From Caballeronia grimmiae (GTDB lineage: Bacteria; Pseudomonadota; Gammaproteobacteria; Burkholderiales; Burkholderiaceae), in NCBI RefSeq assembly GCF_000698555.1, contig NZ_JFHE01000007.1:62001-126000 (forward strand): a stretch of DNA of 64,000 nucleotides. Reading direction: 5' to 3'. Positions within the stretch are counted from its first letter, which is position 1. Each line of letters opens with the position of its first letter. The translations under genes and the position numbers were made by a program. Below, one piece after another: positions 8,029 to 17,195 of the stretch. The notes beneath the pieces are model-generated. The model worked only from the letters and a program-made list of their open reading frames with translations. It did no database searches and was not told the origin of the DNA.

Positions 8029-8241
8029 ATGAAGTGCCTCGCTTATTACTTCGCCATCCTCATTTTATCGGCCAACGTCGCACGCGCCGACGATGCCGCC
8101 AGCGTGCCCGCGGCGTCGGAAGCAAAGACGCTGAAGGAGCGCCTCGGCGACAAGGCCAGCGACGAGCAGCGCGTCGACAATTGCAAGGTTCCGCAGGATC
8201 GCCGTGGCGCGAAGGCGCGGCCCGATGCGTGCGCGCGGTAG
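8029..8241 (+). CDS. small secreted protein of unknown function
   Basis: This 70-residue product begins with a clear signal peptide (MKCLAYYFAILILSANVARA, cleavage expected after ARA-D). The mature part of about 50 residues is charged and has a Cys in DNCKVP and another in PDACAR, which could form one disulphide. It starts 10 bases after the kinase stop, so it is probably expressed with the two-component system. No domain was recognised. It ends 8 bases from the stop of the convergent LysR gene. Confidence 0.65.
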   Translation: MKCLAYYFAILILSANVARADDAASVPAASEAKTLKERLGDKASDEQRVDNCKVPQDRRGAKARPDACAR

Positions 8242-8249
8242 CGCGGCCT

Positions 8250-9164
8250 TCAGCGCTGGTTCGTCAGCGCGATCGCGAAATCGAGAAAAGCCCTTGTTTT
8301 AGCGGGCGGATGATGCCGCGACGGATGAAACGCATAGAGCGGAAATCGTTCGTCCGGCCAGTCGGGAAAGAGATCGACGAGCTTTCCTTCGGCCAGCAGG
8401 TGCTCGTGCCCCAGCTCCAGTATCTGCGCGACGCCATAGCCGGACAGACACGCGCTCAGCAGCGTGCCGGGATCGTTGAGCGTCAGGTGCCCGCGCGTTT
8501 CGACCGTCAGCCGCTTCTTCTTGCGATGAAACTCCCACGCAAACGGCCGCCCCGTCTCGGGATCGCGGAATTCGATGCAGGTGTGCGCGTCGGTGGCGAG
8601 CGATTGCGGCGTCGCGGGCCGGCCGCATCGAGCGATGTAGGACGGCGCGGCGACGGTATGCACCGGCGTGTCGAGCAGCTTGCGCGCGACGAGGCTCGAG
8701 TTGCGCGGCTCGCCGAAGCGCACGGCGAGATCGAAGCCATCGGCGATCATGTCGCCGAGCCGGTCGCGCGTGATGAGTTCGAGATCGAGTTCGGGATGCG
8801 CCTGCATGAACGCTTCGAGTTGCGGGCCGAGCACGAGCCGCGAAAAGATCGGATCGACATTGACGCGCAAGCGTCCCCGCACGGCTGTCGTGCTGCTCGA
8901 TGCAGTCGCTGCGGCTTCTTCGATGCCGAGGAGATGCGGCATGACCTGGCCGTAGAAGCGTCGGCCATCGTCAGTCAGGGAGACGGTTCGCGTGGTGCGG
9001 TCGAAGAGCCGGATTTTGAGTTTCGCTTCGAGACGCGTGATCGCGCGGCTCACGCCGGGCGGGGACATGCCGAGCTTTTCTGCGGCGGCGGCGAACGTGC
9101 CGGTATCGACGATCGCGGTGAAGATATTGAGGGCGGGGAGAAGATGCGTGGTGGGGGCGGGCAT
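8250..9164 (-). CDS. LysR-family transcriptional regulator (CrgA-like)
   Basis: This 304-residue protein has an N-terminal winged helix-turn-helix at about 10-68 (FAAAAEKLGMSPPGVSRAITRLEAKLKIRLFDRTTR) and a periplasmic-binding-type effector domain at about 95-300. The LFDRTTR-V-LT and the SPPGVSRAI recognition helix place it in the large CrgA/AaeR-like group. Its target is not obvious: upstream at 9263-9556 is a small minus-strand gene rather than a divergent operon. Effector ligand unknown. Confidence 0.9.
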   Translation of the reverse strand: MPAPTTHLLPALNIFTAIVDTGTFAAAAEKLGMSPPGVSRAITRLEAKLKIRLFDRTTRTVSLTDDGRRFYGQVMPHLLGIEEAAATASSSTTAVRGRLRVNVDPIFSRLVLGPQLEAFMQAHPELDLELITRDRLGDMIADGFDLAVRFGEPRNSSLVARKLLDTPVHTVAAPSYIARCGRPATPQSLATDAHTCIEFRDPETGRPFAWEFHRKKKRLTVETRGHLTLNDPGTLLSACLSGYGVAQILELGHEHLLAEGKLVDLFPDWPDERFPLYAFHPSRHHPPAKTRAFLDFAIALTNQR

Positions 9165-9262
9165 GCGCGCTTGATCGTCATCGATGAATGACGGTGATGG
9201 TAGCGCGCGAAACGCAGCGATGCGCGGAATGGGCGCTGCGGTCGGGCCCGCGCGGTGTCGCG

Positions 9263-9556
9263 TTACGCCAGATGAAACTCGGAATCGGGAACGACGGAGG
9301 CTACCGGAAATGGGACTTCAGTTCCCTCGCCTTCGCTGTCGCTTCTTATCGCGCTGCTGGCATCGAGGCCGACGAGCCAGCCATCCGGCGTACCGAATAC
9401 CTGGCCGCTCGAGATGATCGCGGCCCAGCCTGCCAGTTCAGCCAGCGATAAAACTTTGATACCGGTTCGTTGCCCGCTCTGAAACTGAAGGACGACGAGG
9501 CCTTGGTTCCTCGACTGGTTCCACGATATCTCACTGTTGACAAGTTTGACAGGCAT
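9263..9556 (-). CDS. hypothetical protein, about 97 residues
   Basis: The frame encodes a balanced, non-repetitive sequence (for example VVLQFQSGQRTGIKVLSLAELAGW) and has a strong ribosome-binding site AGGAGACGAGTC directly before the ATG at 9556. There is no signal peptide or membrane helix. No family was recognised. It is less GC-rich than its neighbours, which may indicate later acquisition. It is probably a real gene because of the start context and residue composition. Confidence 0.55.
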   Translation of the reverse strand: MPVKLVNSEISWNQSRNQGLVVLQFQSGQRTGIKVLSLAELAGWAAIISSGQVFGTPDGWLVGLDASSAIRSDSEGEGTEVPFPVASVVPDSEFHLA

Positions 9557-9691
9557 GACTCGTCTCCTGAGTTAAGCACTGAAACACATGGACCCGATGC
9601 ATCGCGGGCAGGGGCCGTTCGGATGAGTCGATATTAGTTCATCGTCGAAGATCGTCAATACGCGTTCGATGCGATATCGAAGCGAGCGCCG

Positions 9692-9724
9692 CACCACAAA
9701 AGAAACGGGCCCCGAAGGGCCCGT
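9692..9724 (-). terminator. factor-independent terminator of the MHS carrier
   Basis: The arms ACGGGCCC (9705-9712) and GGGCCCGT (9717-9724) make a perfect 8-bp stem with a CGAA loop. On the minus strand it is followed by the T-rich TTTCTTTTG. It lies 28 bases after the stop of the minus-strand transporter at 9753. Confidence 0.8.
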
Positions 9725-9752
9725 GCTTCCAACACTCAGCTATCAGCGCGCG

Positions 9753-11159
9753 TCAGGCATGGGCCTTCGCGTCGCGGCGCTCCGCCATCGAATTTGCGCG
9801 GATGCGCTCATACTCCTGCTCGCTCATCGGCACCGCATCCTTCTTGCCGAGATCTTCCAGACGCACGCGATACGTTTCCCGCGCAGACCACGCGGCGATC
9901 GACGCGATGATCGTCACGCTGAAAGCCAGCGCCCCGATGGTCAGCGGAATATTCGTCGATCCCGGCGGCGCAACGGTGGCGAACAGCGCGGGCAGCAGCG
10001 CGGTGATCGTCGTGCCGATGTTCTGCGCAATCGCCATCGCCGAAACACGCGAGCGGGTCGGGAACAGTTCGGGGAAGAAGCTCGGGAAAATCGCGTTGTA
10101 TCCCTGATAGACGACGCCCCACATCAGGAGCGACATCACGATCGCCAGCGGCACGTTGTGGATGCTGATCGCGTAGAGATACGCAAACGAGAGCAGACCC
10201 GCGAGCAGCGAACCGGTGATCATCGGAATGCGGCGTCCGACGCGATCCGACAGATTGCCGATAAACGGAATCACCAGCACCGCCAGGATGTTGCCGGCAA
10301 CCGGAATCCACAGATACACGCTCTTGTGAAAGCCGATGCCATACGAAGCCTGCACCGCGTACGCCGCCCCGAAAATCGTCGTGACCACGGGAATGACGTT
10401 CATCAGCGCCATGCAGACCACGCGGACCATGTCGGGCGTGCTGTTGGCGAACGCTTCCTTGATCGGCGACTTCGGCAGTTCGCCCTGAGCGCCTTCCGCG
10501 GTGAACGCCGGCGTTTCATGCACTTCGCGACGGATGATGTAACCCGCGACCAGCACGAACGCCGACAGCAGGAACGGCACGCGCCAGCCCCATGAGTTGA
10601 ACATCTCCTCGGGCATGAACGCCGCGAGCGGCAGGAACACGGCGGCCGCGAGAATCTGGCCGGCCTGCACGCCCTGCAGCGTGAAGCTCGCATAGTAGCC
10701 GCGCCGTCCGGACGGTGCGTGCTCGAGAATCATCGAACTCGCGCCGGAAATTTCGCCAGCCACCGCGAAGCCCTGGATCAGACGGAGCAGGACGAGCATC
10801 GCCGGTGCGGCCATGCCGATCTGGTGGTACGTCGGCAGAAGACCGACCGCCATCGTCGAGAAGCCCATCAGGAACATGCAGATCAGCAGCACGTTCTTGC
10901 GGCCGTGGGTGTCGCCAAGGTGCCCGAGCACGAACGCGCCGATAGGACGCGCCACATAACCGACGCCATAGGTCGCGAGCGATGCGACGATCGCCACCTT
11001 CGGATTGCCCGACGGGAAGAACAACTGTGGAAAGATCAGCGCCGCCGCCTGCGCGTAAATGAAGAAGTCGTAGTACTCCAGCGCCGAGCCGATCCAGCCG
11101 CTCGCCGTTGCCTTCTTCGCCTGGCGGCCGCCGTGCGCTTCTTCCTTAAGGCTAGCCAT
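9753..11159 (-). CDS. MFS transporter, metabolite:H+ symporter (MHS) family
   Basis: This 468-residue carrier has about twelve membrane segments. Family marks are ALEYYDFFIYAQAAALIFPQLFF at the first helix, GHLGDTHGRKNVL in loop 2-3 and LRLIQGFAVAGEISGASSMILEHAPSGRRGYYAS around helices 4-5, typical of shikimate, proline/betaine and citrate carriers. The substrate is not determined. It is divergent from an IclR-type regulator at 11407, and the shared gap holds an inverted repeat that is a likely operator. This arrangement is common for aromatic or shikimate-type acid uptake in this group of bacteria. Confidence 0.92.
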   Translation of the reverse strand: MASLKEEAHGGRQAKKATASGWIGSALEYYDFFIYAQAAALIFPQLFFPSGNPKVAIVASLATYGVGYVARPIGAFVLGHLGDTHGRKNVLLICMFLMGFSTMAVGLLPTYHQIGMAAPAMLVLLRLIQGFAVAGEISGASSMILEHAPSGRRGYYASFTLQGVQAGQILAAAVFLPLAAFMPEEMFNSWGWRVPFLLSAFVLVAGYIIRREVHETPAFTAEGAQGELPKSPIKEAFANSTPDMVRVVCMALMNVIPVVTTIFGAAYAVQASYGIGFHKSVYLWIPVAGNILAVLVIPFIGNLSDRVGRRIPMITGSLLAGLLSFAYLYAISIHNVPLAIVMSLLMWGVVYQGYNAIFPSFFPELFPTRSRVSAMAIAQNIGTTITALLPALFATVAPPGSTNIPLTIGALAFSVTIIASIAAWSARETYRVRLEDLGKKDAVPMSEQEYERIRANSMAERRDAKAHA

Positions 11160-11324
11160 ATGTGTCTCCGAACAATGGGTTAATCGATTGAACTCGCGTG
11201 CCGCCTGTCTCGTTCTTCTGATTCGTCATCCCGCCGATGCACGAGGCAAAGAGCGGTGGCGAGCGCGTCGCTCCGGGTGATTGGAGAATAGGGGCGCGGC
11301 CCTTCTCCGGCAACGATTTGTGAT

Positions 11325-11364
11325 AGATTATGCGCGATTATCGTACGCGCGTGTCCGATAATCG
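11325..11364. promoter_or_regulatory. candidate IclR operator between divergent genes
   Basis: CGATTATCG (11335-11343) and its exact inverse CGATAATCG (11356-11364) have centres 21 bases apart, which is two helical turns. A third related half site, GATTATG, begins at 11325. The site lies between the MHS carrier and the IclR gene and could control both. Confidence 0.6.
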
Positions 11365-11406
11365 ACCGCTTTGGGGGTTAGCACTAGCTAAATGCAAGGT
11401 TTGACA

Positions 11407-12177
11407 ATGAACAAGCCCGCACTCGACAAGCGCGACTGGATCGCCGGGCTGGAGAAGGGTCTGGCGATTCTCGAAGCCTTCGACGACCAGCACGCCCGCA
11501 TGACGCCGACGCAGGCGGCGGCGCGCACCGGCATGACGCGCACGGCGGCGCGCCGCTATCTGCTGACGCTCGCGCATCTAGGTTACGTACAGACCGACGG
11601 CAAGCTCTTCAACCTGACGCCGCGCGTGTTGCGCGTCGGCTGGTCGTATTTCGATTCGGCGCGGCTGCCGCGCATCGTGCAGCCGTATCTCCAGCAATTG
11701 AGCGCGACGATCCACGAATCCGTCTATGTGAGCGTGCTCGATGAATGGGATCTCGTCATCATCGCGCGTAACGGCTCCACGCGCGTGATGACCACGGGCT
11801 TCGTGCTGGGCGCGCGGGTGCCGGCTGCGCTGATGTCGGGCGGGCTCGTGATGCTCGCCTACAAGCCGGACGAGGATGCCGTCCGCCATTGGCTCGACGC
11901 GACCGAGTTCAAGCCGTTCACGCCGCTCACGCTGACCAACAAGGAGAAGCTCCACGAGAAGATCCGCCAGGCGCGCGTGGATGGTTTCGTCGCGATCGAA
12001 CAGCAGTTGCAGGTTGGCGTGCGCGGCGTGGCGGTGCCGATCAAGAATCGTCACGGCCAGGTGGTGGCGGCGTTGTCGGTGAACATGCCGATCGGGAAGG
12101 AGACGCACGAGGCGGCGCTCGCCCGCGTGCTGCAGCCGTTGCAGGAGACCGCGCTCGCAATGCTGAACGTTATTTGA
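11407..12177 (+). CDS. IclR-family transcriptional regulator (PcaR/PcaU-like)
   Basis: This 256-residue protein has an N-terminal winged helix-turn-helix at about 12-75 (GLAILEAFDDQHARMTPTQAAARTGMTRTAARRYLLTLAHLGYV) and a GAF-like effector domain at about 85-255 (SVYVSVLDEWDLVIIARNGSTRVM). The sequence resembles the PcaR/PcaU branch that responds to aromatic acids. ATG 11407 is preferred over ATG 11392 because AAGG sits 9 bases upstream. Its probable target is the divergent MHS carrier through the inverted repeat in the gap. Confidence 0.9.
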   Translation: MNKPALDKRDWIAGLEKGLAILEAFDDQHARMTPTQAAARTGMTRTAARRYLLTLAHLGYVQTDGKLFNLTPRVLRVGWSYFDSARLPRIVQPYLQQLSATIHESVYVSVLDEWDLVIIARNGSTRVMTTGFVLGARVPAALMSGGLVMLAYKPDEDAVRHWLDATEFKPFTPLTLTNKEKLHEKIRQARVDGFVAIEQQLQVGVRGVAVPIKNRHGQVVAALSVNMPIGKETHEAALARVLQPLQETALAMLNVI

Positions 12178-12193
12178 TGTCGGTCCGGCGAGT

Positions 12194-12235
12194 GGTGAGG
12201 ACTTACGGGAGCCGGGCAAAGGTGAGGGTTTTCAG
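12194..12235 (-). repeat. CTCACC repeats in the iclR-wrbA gap
   Basis: On the minus strand, CTGAAAACCCTCACCTTTGC (12235-12216) is identical over 20 bases to 29981-30000. A weaker copy, CCCGTAAGTCCTCACC, lies at 12209-12194. They sit between convergent genes, so they are not simply promoter elements of a divergent pair. Confidence 0.5.
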
Positions 12236-12310
12236 GGGCGCGACAAGCCGTTCATTCAGCCGCAAAGCGTCATCGAACAACTCGTTAGTTTGCCGAACAA
12301 TTCGAGCGAA

Positions 12311-12359
12311 TATCGGCTAGGCCGATAAGAACGGACCGGCGCACGAGGCAACCGGTCCG
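12311..12359. repeat. two tandem hairpins in a convergent gap
   Basis: TATCGGC (12311-12317) pairs with GCCGATA (12321-12327) over a 3-base loop. CGGACCGG (12332-12339) pairs with CCGGTCCG (12352-12359) over 12 bases. They lie between the 3' ends of the IclR gene and wrbA and may slow or end transcription from both sides, although no T tract follows. Nothing else was found in 12178-12521 apart from these hairpins and the CTCACC repeats. Confidence 0.45.
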
Positions 12360-12521
12360 GTCACGTCTTGCAGTGGCAGGCTGACGAGATGTGACGCCCT
12401 GAACCATGCAGCGACCATGCCAGCGGCACACGCACGGTTGCATCGGCGTCCGCGCGAGCGATAGTGGGCGCAACACCAACAGCCATCGCCCGACCTGTTC
12501 GCCACGAGCCTACAGCCGCGA

Positions 12522-13124
12522 TCAACCCGCGATCTTTACCGCAAGCTCGGCCACATGTTTGCCCTGATAGCGGGCGATTTCGAGTTCGTTGTCCGTCGGC
12601 TGACGCTTGCCGTCGGGGCCGACGATCGTCGTCGCGCCGTAGGGCGTGCCGCCGGTGATCTCTTGCATGTTGGTCAGCGCGGGGCACGCATACGGCACGC
12701 CGACGATCACCATGCCGTGATGCAGCAGCGTCGTGTGGAACGAGGTGATCGTGGTTTCCTGACCGCCGTGTTGCGACGCCGTCGATGTGAACACGCTGCC
12801 GACCTTGCCGATCAGCGCGCCTTTCACCCACAGCCCGCCGGTCTGGTCGAGGAACGTTCGCATCTGGCCGGCCATGTTGCCGAAGCGCGTCGGGGTGCCG
12901 AAGACGATGGCGTCGTAGTTCCCGAGTTCGTCGATGCTGGCGACCGGCGCTTGCTGATCCAGCTTCACGCCGATCACCGAAGCCTGATCGGCCGGAATCG
13001 TTTCCGGCACGCGCTTGACCGTCACCTCGACGCCCGCCACGCCGCCCGCTCCTTCGGCGACGGCCTGCGCCATCTTTTCGACGTGGCCATACATCGAGTA
13101 GTAGAGAACCAGCACTTTCGCCAT
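12522..13124 (-). CDS. wrbA: NAD(P)H:quinone oxidoreductase, WrbA type
   Basis: This 200-residue flavodoxin-like protein binds FMN and reduces quinones by two electrons, protecting against redox cycling. Signatures are [21 protein letters not shown] (phosphate loop), [41 protein letters not shown] and [10 protein letters not shown]. The start at 13124 is chosen because AAGGAC precedes it and because it gives the usual WrbA length; the open frame continues upstream to 13295 without family similarity. It is divergent from the FUSC-type gene. Confidence 0.93.
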   Translation of the reverse strand: MAKVLVLYYSMYGHVEKMAQAVAEGAGGVAGVEVTVKRVPETIPADQASVIGVKLDQQAPVASIDELGNYDAIVFGTPTRFGNMAGQMRTFLDQTGGLWVKGALIGKVGSVFTSTASQHGGQETTITSFHTTLLHHGMVIVGVPYACPALTNMQEITGGTPYGATTIVGPDGKRQPTDNELEIARYQGKHVAELAVKIAG

Positions 13125-13300
13125 GAGATGTCCTTGTGTCGGGATGGGTCGAGGTCGAGCGCGAACGCAGACGATAGCATCGGCTTCGGAGTGCTGCAGA
13201 AAACGCCTTTCGCGCTTTAACAACTGTTCCGATGCGTTTCTTTGCGTCATCGCCGATACGCGGCTACGCTCGAATGTGACGCACGACAACCGCACGAACG

Positions 13301-14554
13301 ATGCCCAACGATCAGCCCGCCGACAGCAGGGCCAACCGCAGCGCGCGCCGCATCAACCGTCGCGCCGCAGCCAGCCTCGGCGCGCTCGGCGGCATCCTGC
13401 GCGACGCGTTCAGCGCGCTCGGGCGCGAACTCGTCGCGATTCGGCCGTCGTCGTCACGCGCGCGTTTCGGCACGCAGGCGATGCTGTCCGTCGCGCTTGC
13501 GGTCGCACTGGCGCACGTCTTCGATCTCACGCATGTCTGGTGGGCCGCGATCAGCGGATTCGCGGTGATGCACTCGAAATTCTCGGCGTGCGCGCAACGC
13601 GGCGTGCATCGCGTGCTCGGCACGATTGCGGGCGCGCTGCTCGGCGCAACCGCAGGACCGCTCATCGGCGATACGCCGTGGCTCGTCGTGCCCTTGCTCG
13701 GGATGATCGCGGGCGTGTCGGTGTATCGGGCGCTCGTCTCCGATGCCGGCTATGCGTGGGTGCTCGGCGCGGTCACATCGCTGATGGTGACGTTCGAGGC
13801 GCACCGGCTGGCGTCGGCATCGGCGACGGCATCGTTCGCGCTGCTGCGCGTGGCCGAAGTGATCGTCGGGACGCTGGCGTGCGTGGCCGTCTCCGCGCTC
13901 TTCCACGCGGGCGTGCAGCACTACCGGAAGTCACGCGGCGTTGCGCCGATGCCCGGCGCGCTGGCCGCATCGACGGCGGATCGCGTGGATGGCGCGAGCC
14001 ACAAGACCGCGCTCGTGCGCTCCGACGCGGCGCGGCTCGAAGCATCGGCCGAGGCGCGGCACAGGCGCATTGCATGGCACGCCGCGTGGTCCGTCGTGAT
14101 TCTCGCTTCGCTGGCGTATGCGTACGACCTGCCGGGCTTCCCTCAGGCGATGGTGACGGCCATCGCCGTGTTGATCCTGCCCGCGTCGTCGCTCGGTCAG
14201 CCGACGCGCAAGCCGATCGCCGCGCGCATGGTCCAGCGCTTCGCCGGCTGCCTGCTCGCGGGCGCGCTCAGTCTCGCGCTGTTGCCGCTGATCGGCGATA
14301 ACGCCCTCGCGTGCATGCTCGCGCTATGCGCGGGCGTGTGGATCGGCTGTCACGTGCAGACGGGCTCGCAAGGCGCGAGCTATGTGGGACGGCAGTTCAC
14401 CATCGCGTTCATCATGGTGTTCGTGCAGGACCATGAATGGTCGTCCGACCCGATGCCCGCGCTCTTGCGGCTCGCGGGCATCGTGAGCGGCATCGCGGTG
14501 CTGGCTGCCGTGATGGCCGCCGGAACCGCGATATCCCGCCGCCGCGCGGCGTGA
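13301..14554 (+). CDS. FUSC-family aromatic acid exporter-like membrane protein
   Basis: This 417-residue protein has two hydrophobic blocks of about 5-6 helices each (about 55-205 and 245-412) separated by a hydrophilic linker. The pattern and segments such as [13 protein letters not shown] and [13 protein letters not shown] are typical of FUSC/AaeB/YccS-like proteins, which take part in export of aromatic carboxylic acids or fusaric acid. It lacks the long cytosolic domain of larger AaeB proteins. The stop is 1 base from the zwf stop codon on the other strand. Substrate unknown. Confidence 0.8.
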   Translation: MPNDQPADSRANRSARRINRRAAASLGALGGILRDAFSALGRELVAIRPSSSRARFGTQAMLSVALAVALAHVFDLTHVWWAAISGFAVMHSKFSACAQRGVHRVLGTIAGALLGATAGPLIGDTPWLVVPLLGMIAGVSVYRALVSDAGYAWVLGAVTSLMVTFEAHRLASASATASFALLRVAEVIVGTLACVAVSALFHAGVQHYRKSRGVAPMPGALAASTADRVDGASHKTALVRSDAARLEASAEARHRRIAWHAAWSVVILASLAYAYDLPGFPQAMVTAIAVLILPASSLGQPTRKPIAARMVQRFAGCLLAGALSLALLPLIGDNALACMLALCAGVWIGCHVQTGSQGASYVGRQFTIAFIMVFVQDHEWSSDPMPALLRLAGIVSGIAVLAAVMAAGTAISRRRAA

Positions 14555-14555
14555 A

Positions 14556-16031
14556 TCAGGCCTCTTCTGCCCAGGCCAGGTTTTCCCGCGCCATCAGCGC
14601 CGACGAAGCCGCCGGCCCGAACGTGCCCGCCGTGTAACCACGCGGCTTGTCGCCCAGTTCCTTCCAGCCGTTGAGAATCGGTTCGACCCACGCCCACGCC
14701 GCTTCGAGTTCGTCGCGGCGCATGAAATGCGTGAGACGTCCGCGAATGACATCGATCAACAGGCGCTCATACGCTTCCGCGCGGCGCTGGGTCATCGCCT
14801 GCTGCAAGTCGAGATTGAGGTTCACGGGCAGCATCTGCATGCCGCTGCCGGGTTCTTTAGCGAGCATTTGCAACTGGATGGACTCTTCCGGCTGCAGCGT
14901 GATGATGAGACGGTTGCCGTAATTGCGCGGCCCGCTCGGGATGATGGAGAACGGCAGGTCCGCGAAATCGATCACGATTTCCGACTTGCGCGTCTGCATG
15001 CGCTTGCCGGTGCGCAGAAAGAACGGCACGTTGGCCCAGCGCCAGTTGTTGATATGCGCGCGCAACGCGACGAACGTCTCAGCGCGGCTGTCGGCGGGCA
15101 CGTTCTCTTCCTGCAGATAGCCCTTCACCGGCTCGCCGCCGACCGCGCCCGCCGCATACTGGCCGCGCACGGTGTCGCGGGCGATGTCCGACACGGTCAT
15201 CGGGCGCAGCGATTTCAGCACCTTGAGCTTTTCGTCGCGCACGGCGTCGGGATCGAGCGAGACGGGCGGTTCCATCGCAACGATGCACAGCAGTTGCAGC
15301 AAGTGGTTCTGCACCATGTCGCGCAGCGCGCCGGTGTGATCGTAGAAGCCCGCGCGGCTGCCGACGCCGACCGTCTCCGACACCGTGATCTGCACGCTCT
15401 TGATATACGGCGACTGCCACAGCGGCCCGAAGATCGCATTGCCGAAGCGCAGCACCATCAGGTTCTGCACCGTTTCCTTGCCGAGATAATGGTCGATGCG
15501 ATAGATCTGCTCTTCCTTGAAACGCTTGCCGACTGCATCGTTGATGGCGCGCGCCGAGGCGAGATCGTGACCGAGCGGCTTTTCCAGCACGACGCGCGCA
15601 TGATCGTCGACGATGCCCGCGGCCGCGAGGTTGTCGCAGATGGTCGTGAACAGTTCCGGCGACGTCGACAGATAGAACACGCGCTGCGCGCCGTCACGCG
15701 ATGCTTCCGCGAGCCTGCGGAAGTCGTCCGGGTTCTCGACATCGACGCGGACGTAGTCGAACAGCGCGAGAAATTTGTCCCACGACTGCGCGTCGAAAGC
15801 GTTCTCGTCGATGAACGGACGCGACTGCTTTTCCATGAAATTCTTCAGATAATCTTCGCGCGTCCAGTCCTTGCGGCCGATGGCGAGAATGCGCGTATCG
15901 GCGGGCAGGTTGCAGTGCGTGTGCGCCATGTAGAGCGCGGGCAGCAGCTTGCGCGCGGCCAGGTCTCCGCCGCCGCCGAAGATGATCATGTCGAGCGGGC
16001 GTTCGTTCGAGGGAGAAGTCGAATTCGTCAT
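14556..16031 (-). CDS. zwf: glucose-6-phosphate 1-dehydrogenase
   Basis: This enzyme of about 491 residues oxidises glucose 6-phosphate to 6-phosphogluconolactone with NADP, opening the pentose phosphate and Entner-Doudoroff routes. It has the cofactor loop FGGGGDLAARKLLPALY near the N-terminus, the active-site RIDHYLGKETVQN (catalytic His and Lys), and the later VPFFLRTGKRM. The start ATG 16031 gives the family length; ATG 16070 is an in-frame alternative with no better ribosome-binding site. It stands alone, without the pgl, edd or hexR genes that often accompany zwf. Confidence 0.95.
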   Translation of the reverse strand: MTNSTSPSNERPLDMIIFGGGGDLAARKLLPALYMAHTHCNLPADTRILAIGRKDWTREDYLKNFMEKQSRPFIDENAFDAQSWDKFLALFDYVRVDVENPDDFRRLAEASRDGAQRVFYLSTSPELFTTICDNLAAAGIVDDHARVVLEKPLGHDLASARAINDAVGKRFKEEQIYRIDHYLGKETVQNLMVLRFGNAIFGPLWQSPYIKSVQITVSETVGVGSRAGFYDHTGALRDMVQNHLLQLLCIVAMEPPVSLDPDAVRDEKLKVLKSLRPMTVSDIARDTVRGQYAAGAVGGEPVKGYLQEENVPADSRAETFVALRAHINNWRWANVPFFLRTGKRMQTRKSEIVIDFADLPFSIIPSGPRNYGNRLIITLQPEESIQLQMLAKEPGSGMQMLPVNLNLDLQQAMTQRRAEAYERLLIDVIRGRLTHFMRRDELEAAWAWVEPILNGWKELGDKPRGYTAGTFGPAASSALMARENLAWAEEA

Positions 16032-16215
16032 GGTGCGTGAGCCGTTGAGGTTCGGAAGAGCCGGTTGCATCGAGCGGAAACGATGCCCGATGCAACGCGC
16101 TGAAGAGAGCTATGTTGCATGGTTTGCCGTCATTTTGCACGGCCCGTGCGCTAACGGACGTTCGATTCACGCAAAGATTCCCGCAGCCACGCGCCGCCGC
16201 GTCTGTTTAGCGCGA

Positions 16216-17115
16216 TCAGCGCAACGAATCATCCGCGCGCAGCGTGGCGACCGCGAGATCGAGAAACGCGCGCACCTTCTGCGTGACGTGGCGGCCTTCG
16301 CGATGCACGAGATGAATCGGCAGCGGCGGCGGCTGATACTCGGGCAGCACGATGACGAGCCGTCCTTCGCTCACATGCTGCGCGACCTGATACGACAGCA
16401 GCCGTGCGATGCCGAAGTCCGCGAGCGCGGCGTCGATGGCCGAATCGTTCGTCGTCGTCATGAAGCGCGGATGCGTGTGTACGAGAATCTGGCGCTCGCC
16501 GTCGTGGAGCCGCCATTCGGGCGGCGTCGACGATCCCGTCGATGCGATGATCGTATGCCGTTCGAGATCGTCGGGATGCACCGGTGCGCCATGCTTCGCG
16601 AGATAGCCGGGCGAAGCGCACAGCACGCGCCGCACGCGCCCGACCGGAATCGCCTGCAACGACGAGTCCGGCAGTTGCGCGATGCGCACGGCCACGTCGA
16701 TGCCCTCATCGACGAGATTCACCACGCGGTCGATGAACCAGCAGTTCGCATCGGCTTCGGGATAGCGCGAGAGATAGTCGAGCACGATCGGCGTCACGTG
16801 CAGCCTGCCGAACAGCACGGGCGCGGTCAGCGAAAGCACGCCGCGCGGCGCGGCGTGCGTGCCTCGCGCGGCGAGTTCGGCGCTGTCGACTTCGCCGAGA
16901 ATGCGCCGGCAGTCTTCGAAGAAGCCGTTGCCGGCATCGGTGAGACGCACGACGCGCGTGGTTCGTGTCAACAGCCGCACCCCGAGCCGTTCCTCCAGCT
17001 CGGTGACGACGCGGCTCACGACCGAAGGTGATACATCGAGCTTGCGCGCGGCGGAGGCAAAGCCGCCGGTTTCGACCACCGTGACGAAGGTCGACATTGC
17101 CTGAAAGCGGTCCAT
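16216..17115 (-). CDS. LysR-family transcriptional regulator
   Basis: This 299-residue protein has a winged helix-turn-helix at about 1-62 (MDRFQAMSTFVTVVETGGFASAARKLDVSPSVVSRVVTELEERLGVRLLTRTTR) and an effector-binding domain at about 90-290. ATG 17115 matches the usual LysR N-terminus; the upstream codons of the open frame do not. It lies 80 bases downstream of the PNPOx-ferredoxin fusion on the same strand and is a candidate regulator of that operon, although the usual divergent layout is absent. Confidence 0.88.
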   Translation of the reverse strand: MDRFQAMSTFVTVVETGGFASAARKLDVSPSVVSRVVTELEERLGVRLLTRTTRVVRLTDAGNGFFEDCRRILGEVDSAELAARGTHAAPRGVLSLTAPVLFGRLHVTPIVLDYLSRYPEADANCWFIDRVVNLVDEGIDVAVRIAQLPDSSLQAIPVGRVRRVLCASPGYLAKHGAPVHPDDLERHTIIASTGSSTPPEWRLHDGERQILVHTHPRFMTTTNDSAIDAALADFGIARLLSYQVAQHVSEGRLVIVLPEYQPPPLPIHLVHREGRHVTQKVRAFLDLAVATLRADDSLR

Positions 17116-17195
17116 GTAGGATGCGGGAAGCGGGCGGATGAGTTGCCGTGCATTCTCGGGCATGCGGGCATCGGTCGCAATCGCGGCGCGGCGCT

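Noticed and set aside
6621..8030. 469-codon minus-strand frame over the sensor kinase
   Set aside because: Shadow of the kinase gene, rich in Arg, Asp and Gln with no domain.
12285..12479. 64-codon minus-strand frame between iclR and wrbA
   Set aside because: It runs across the two hairpins, has no ribosome-binding site and shows no protein-like pattern.
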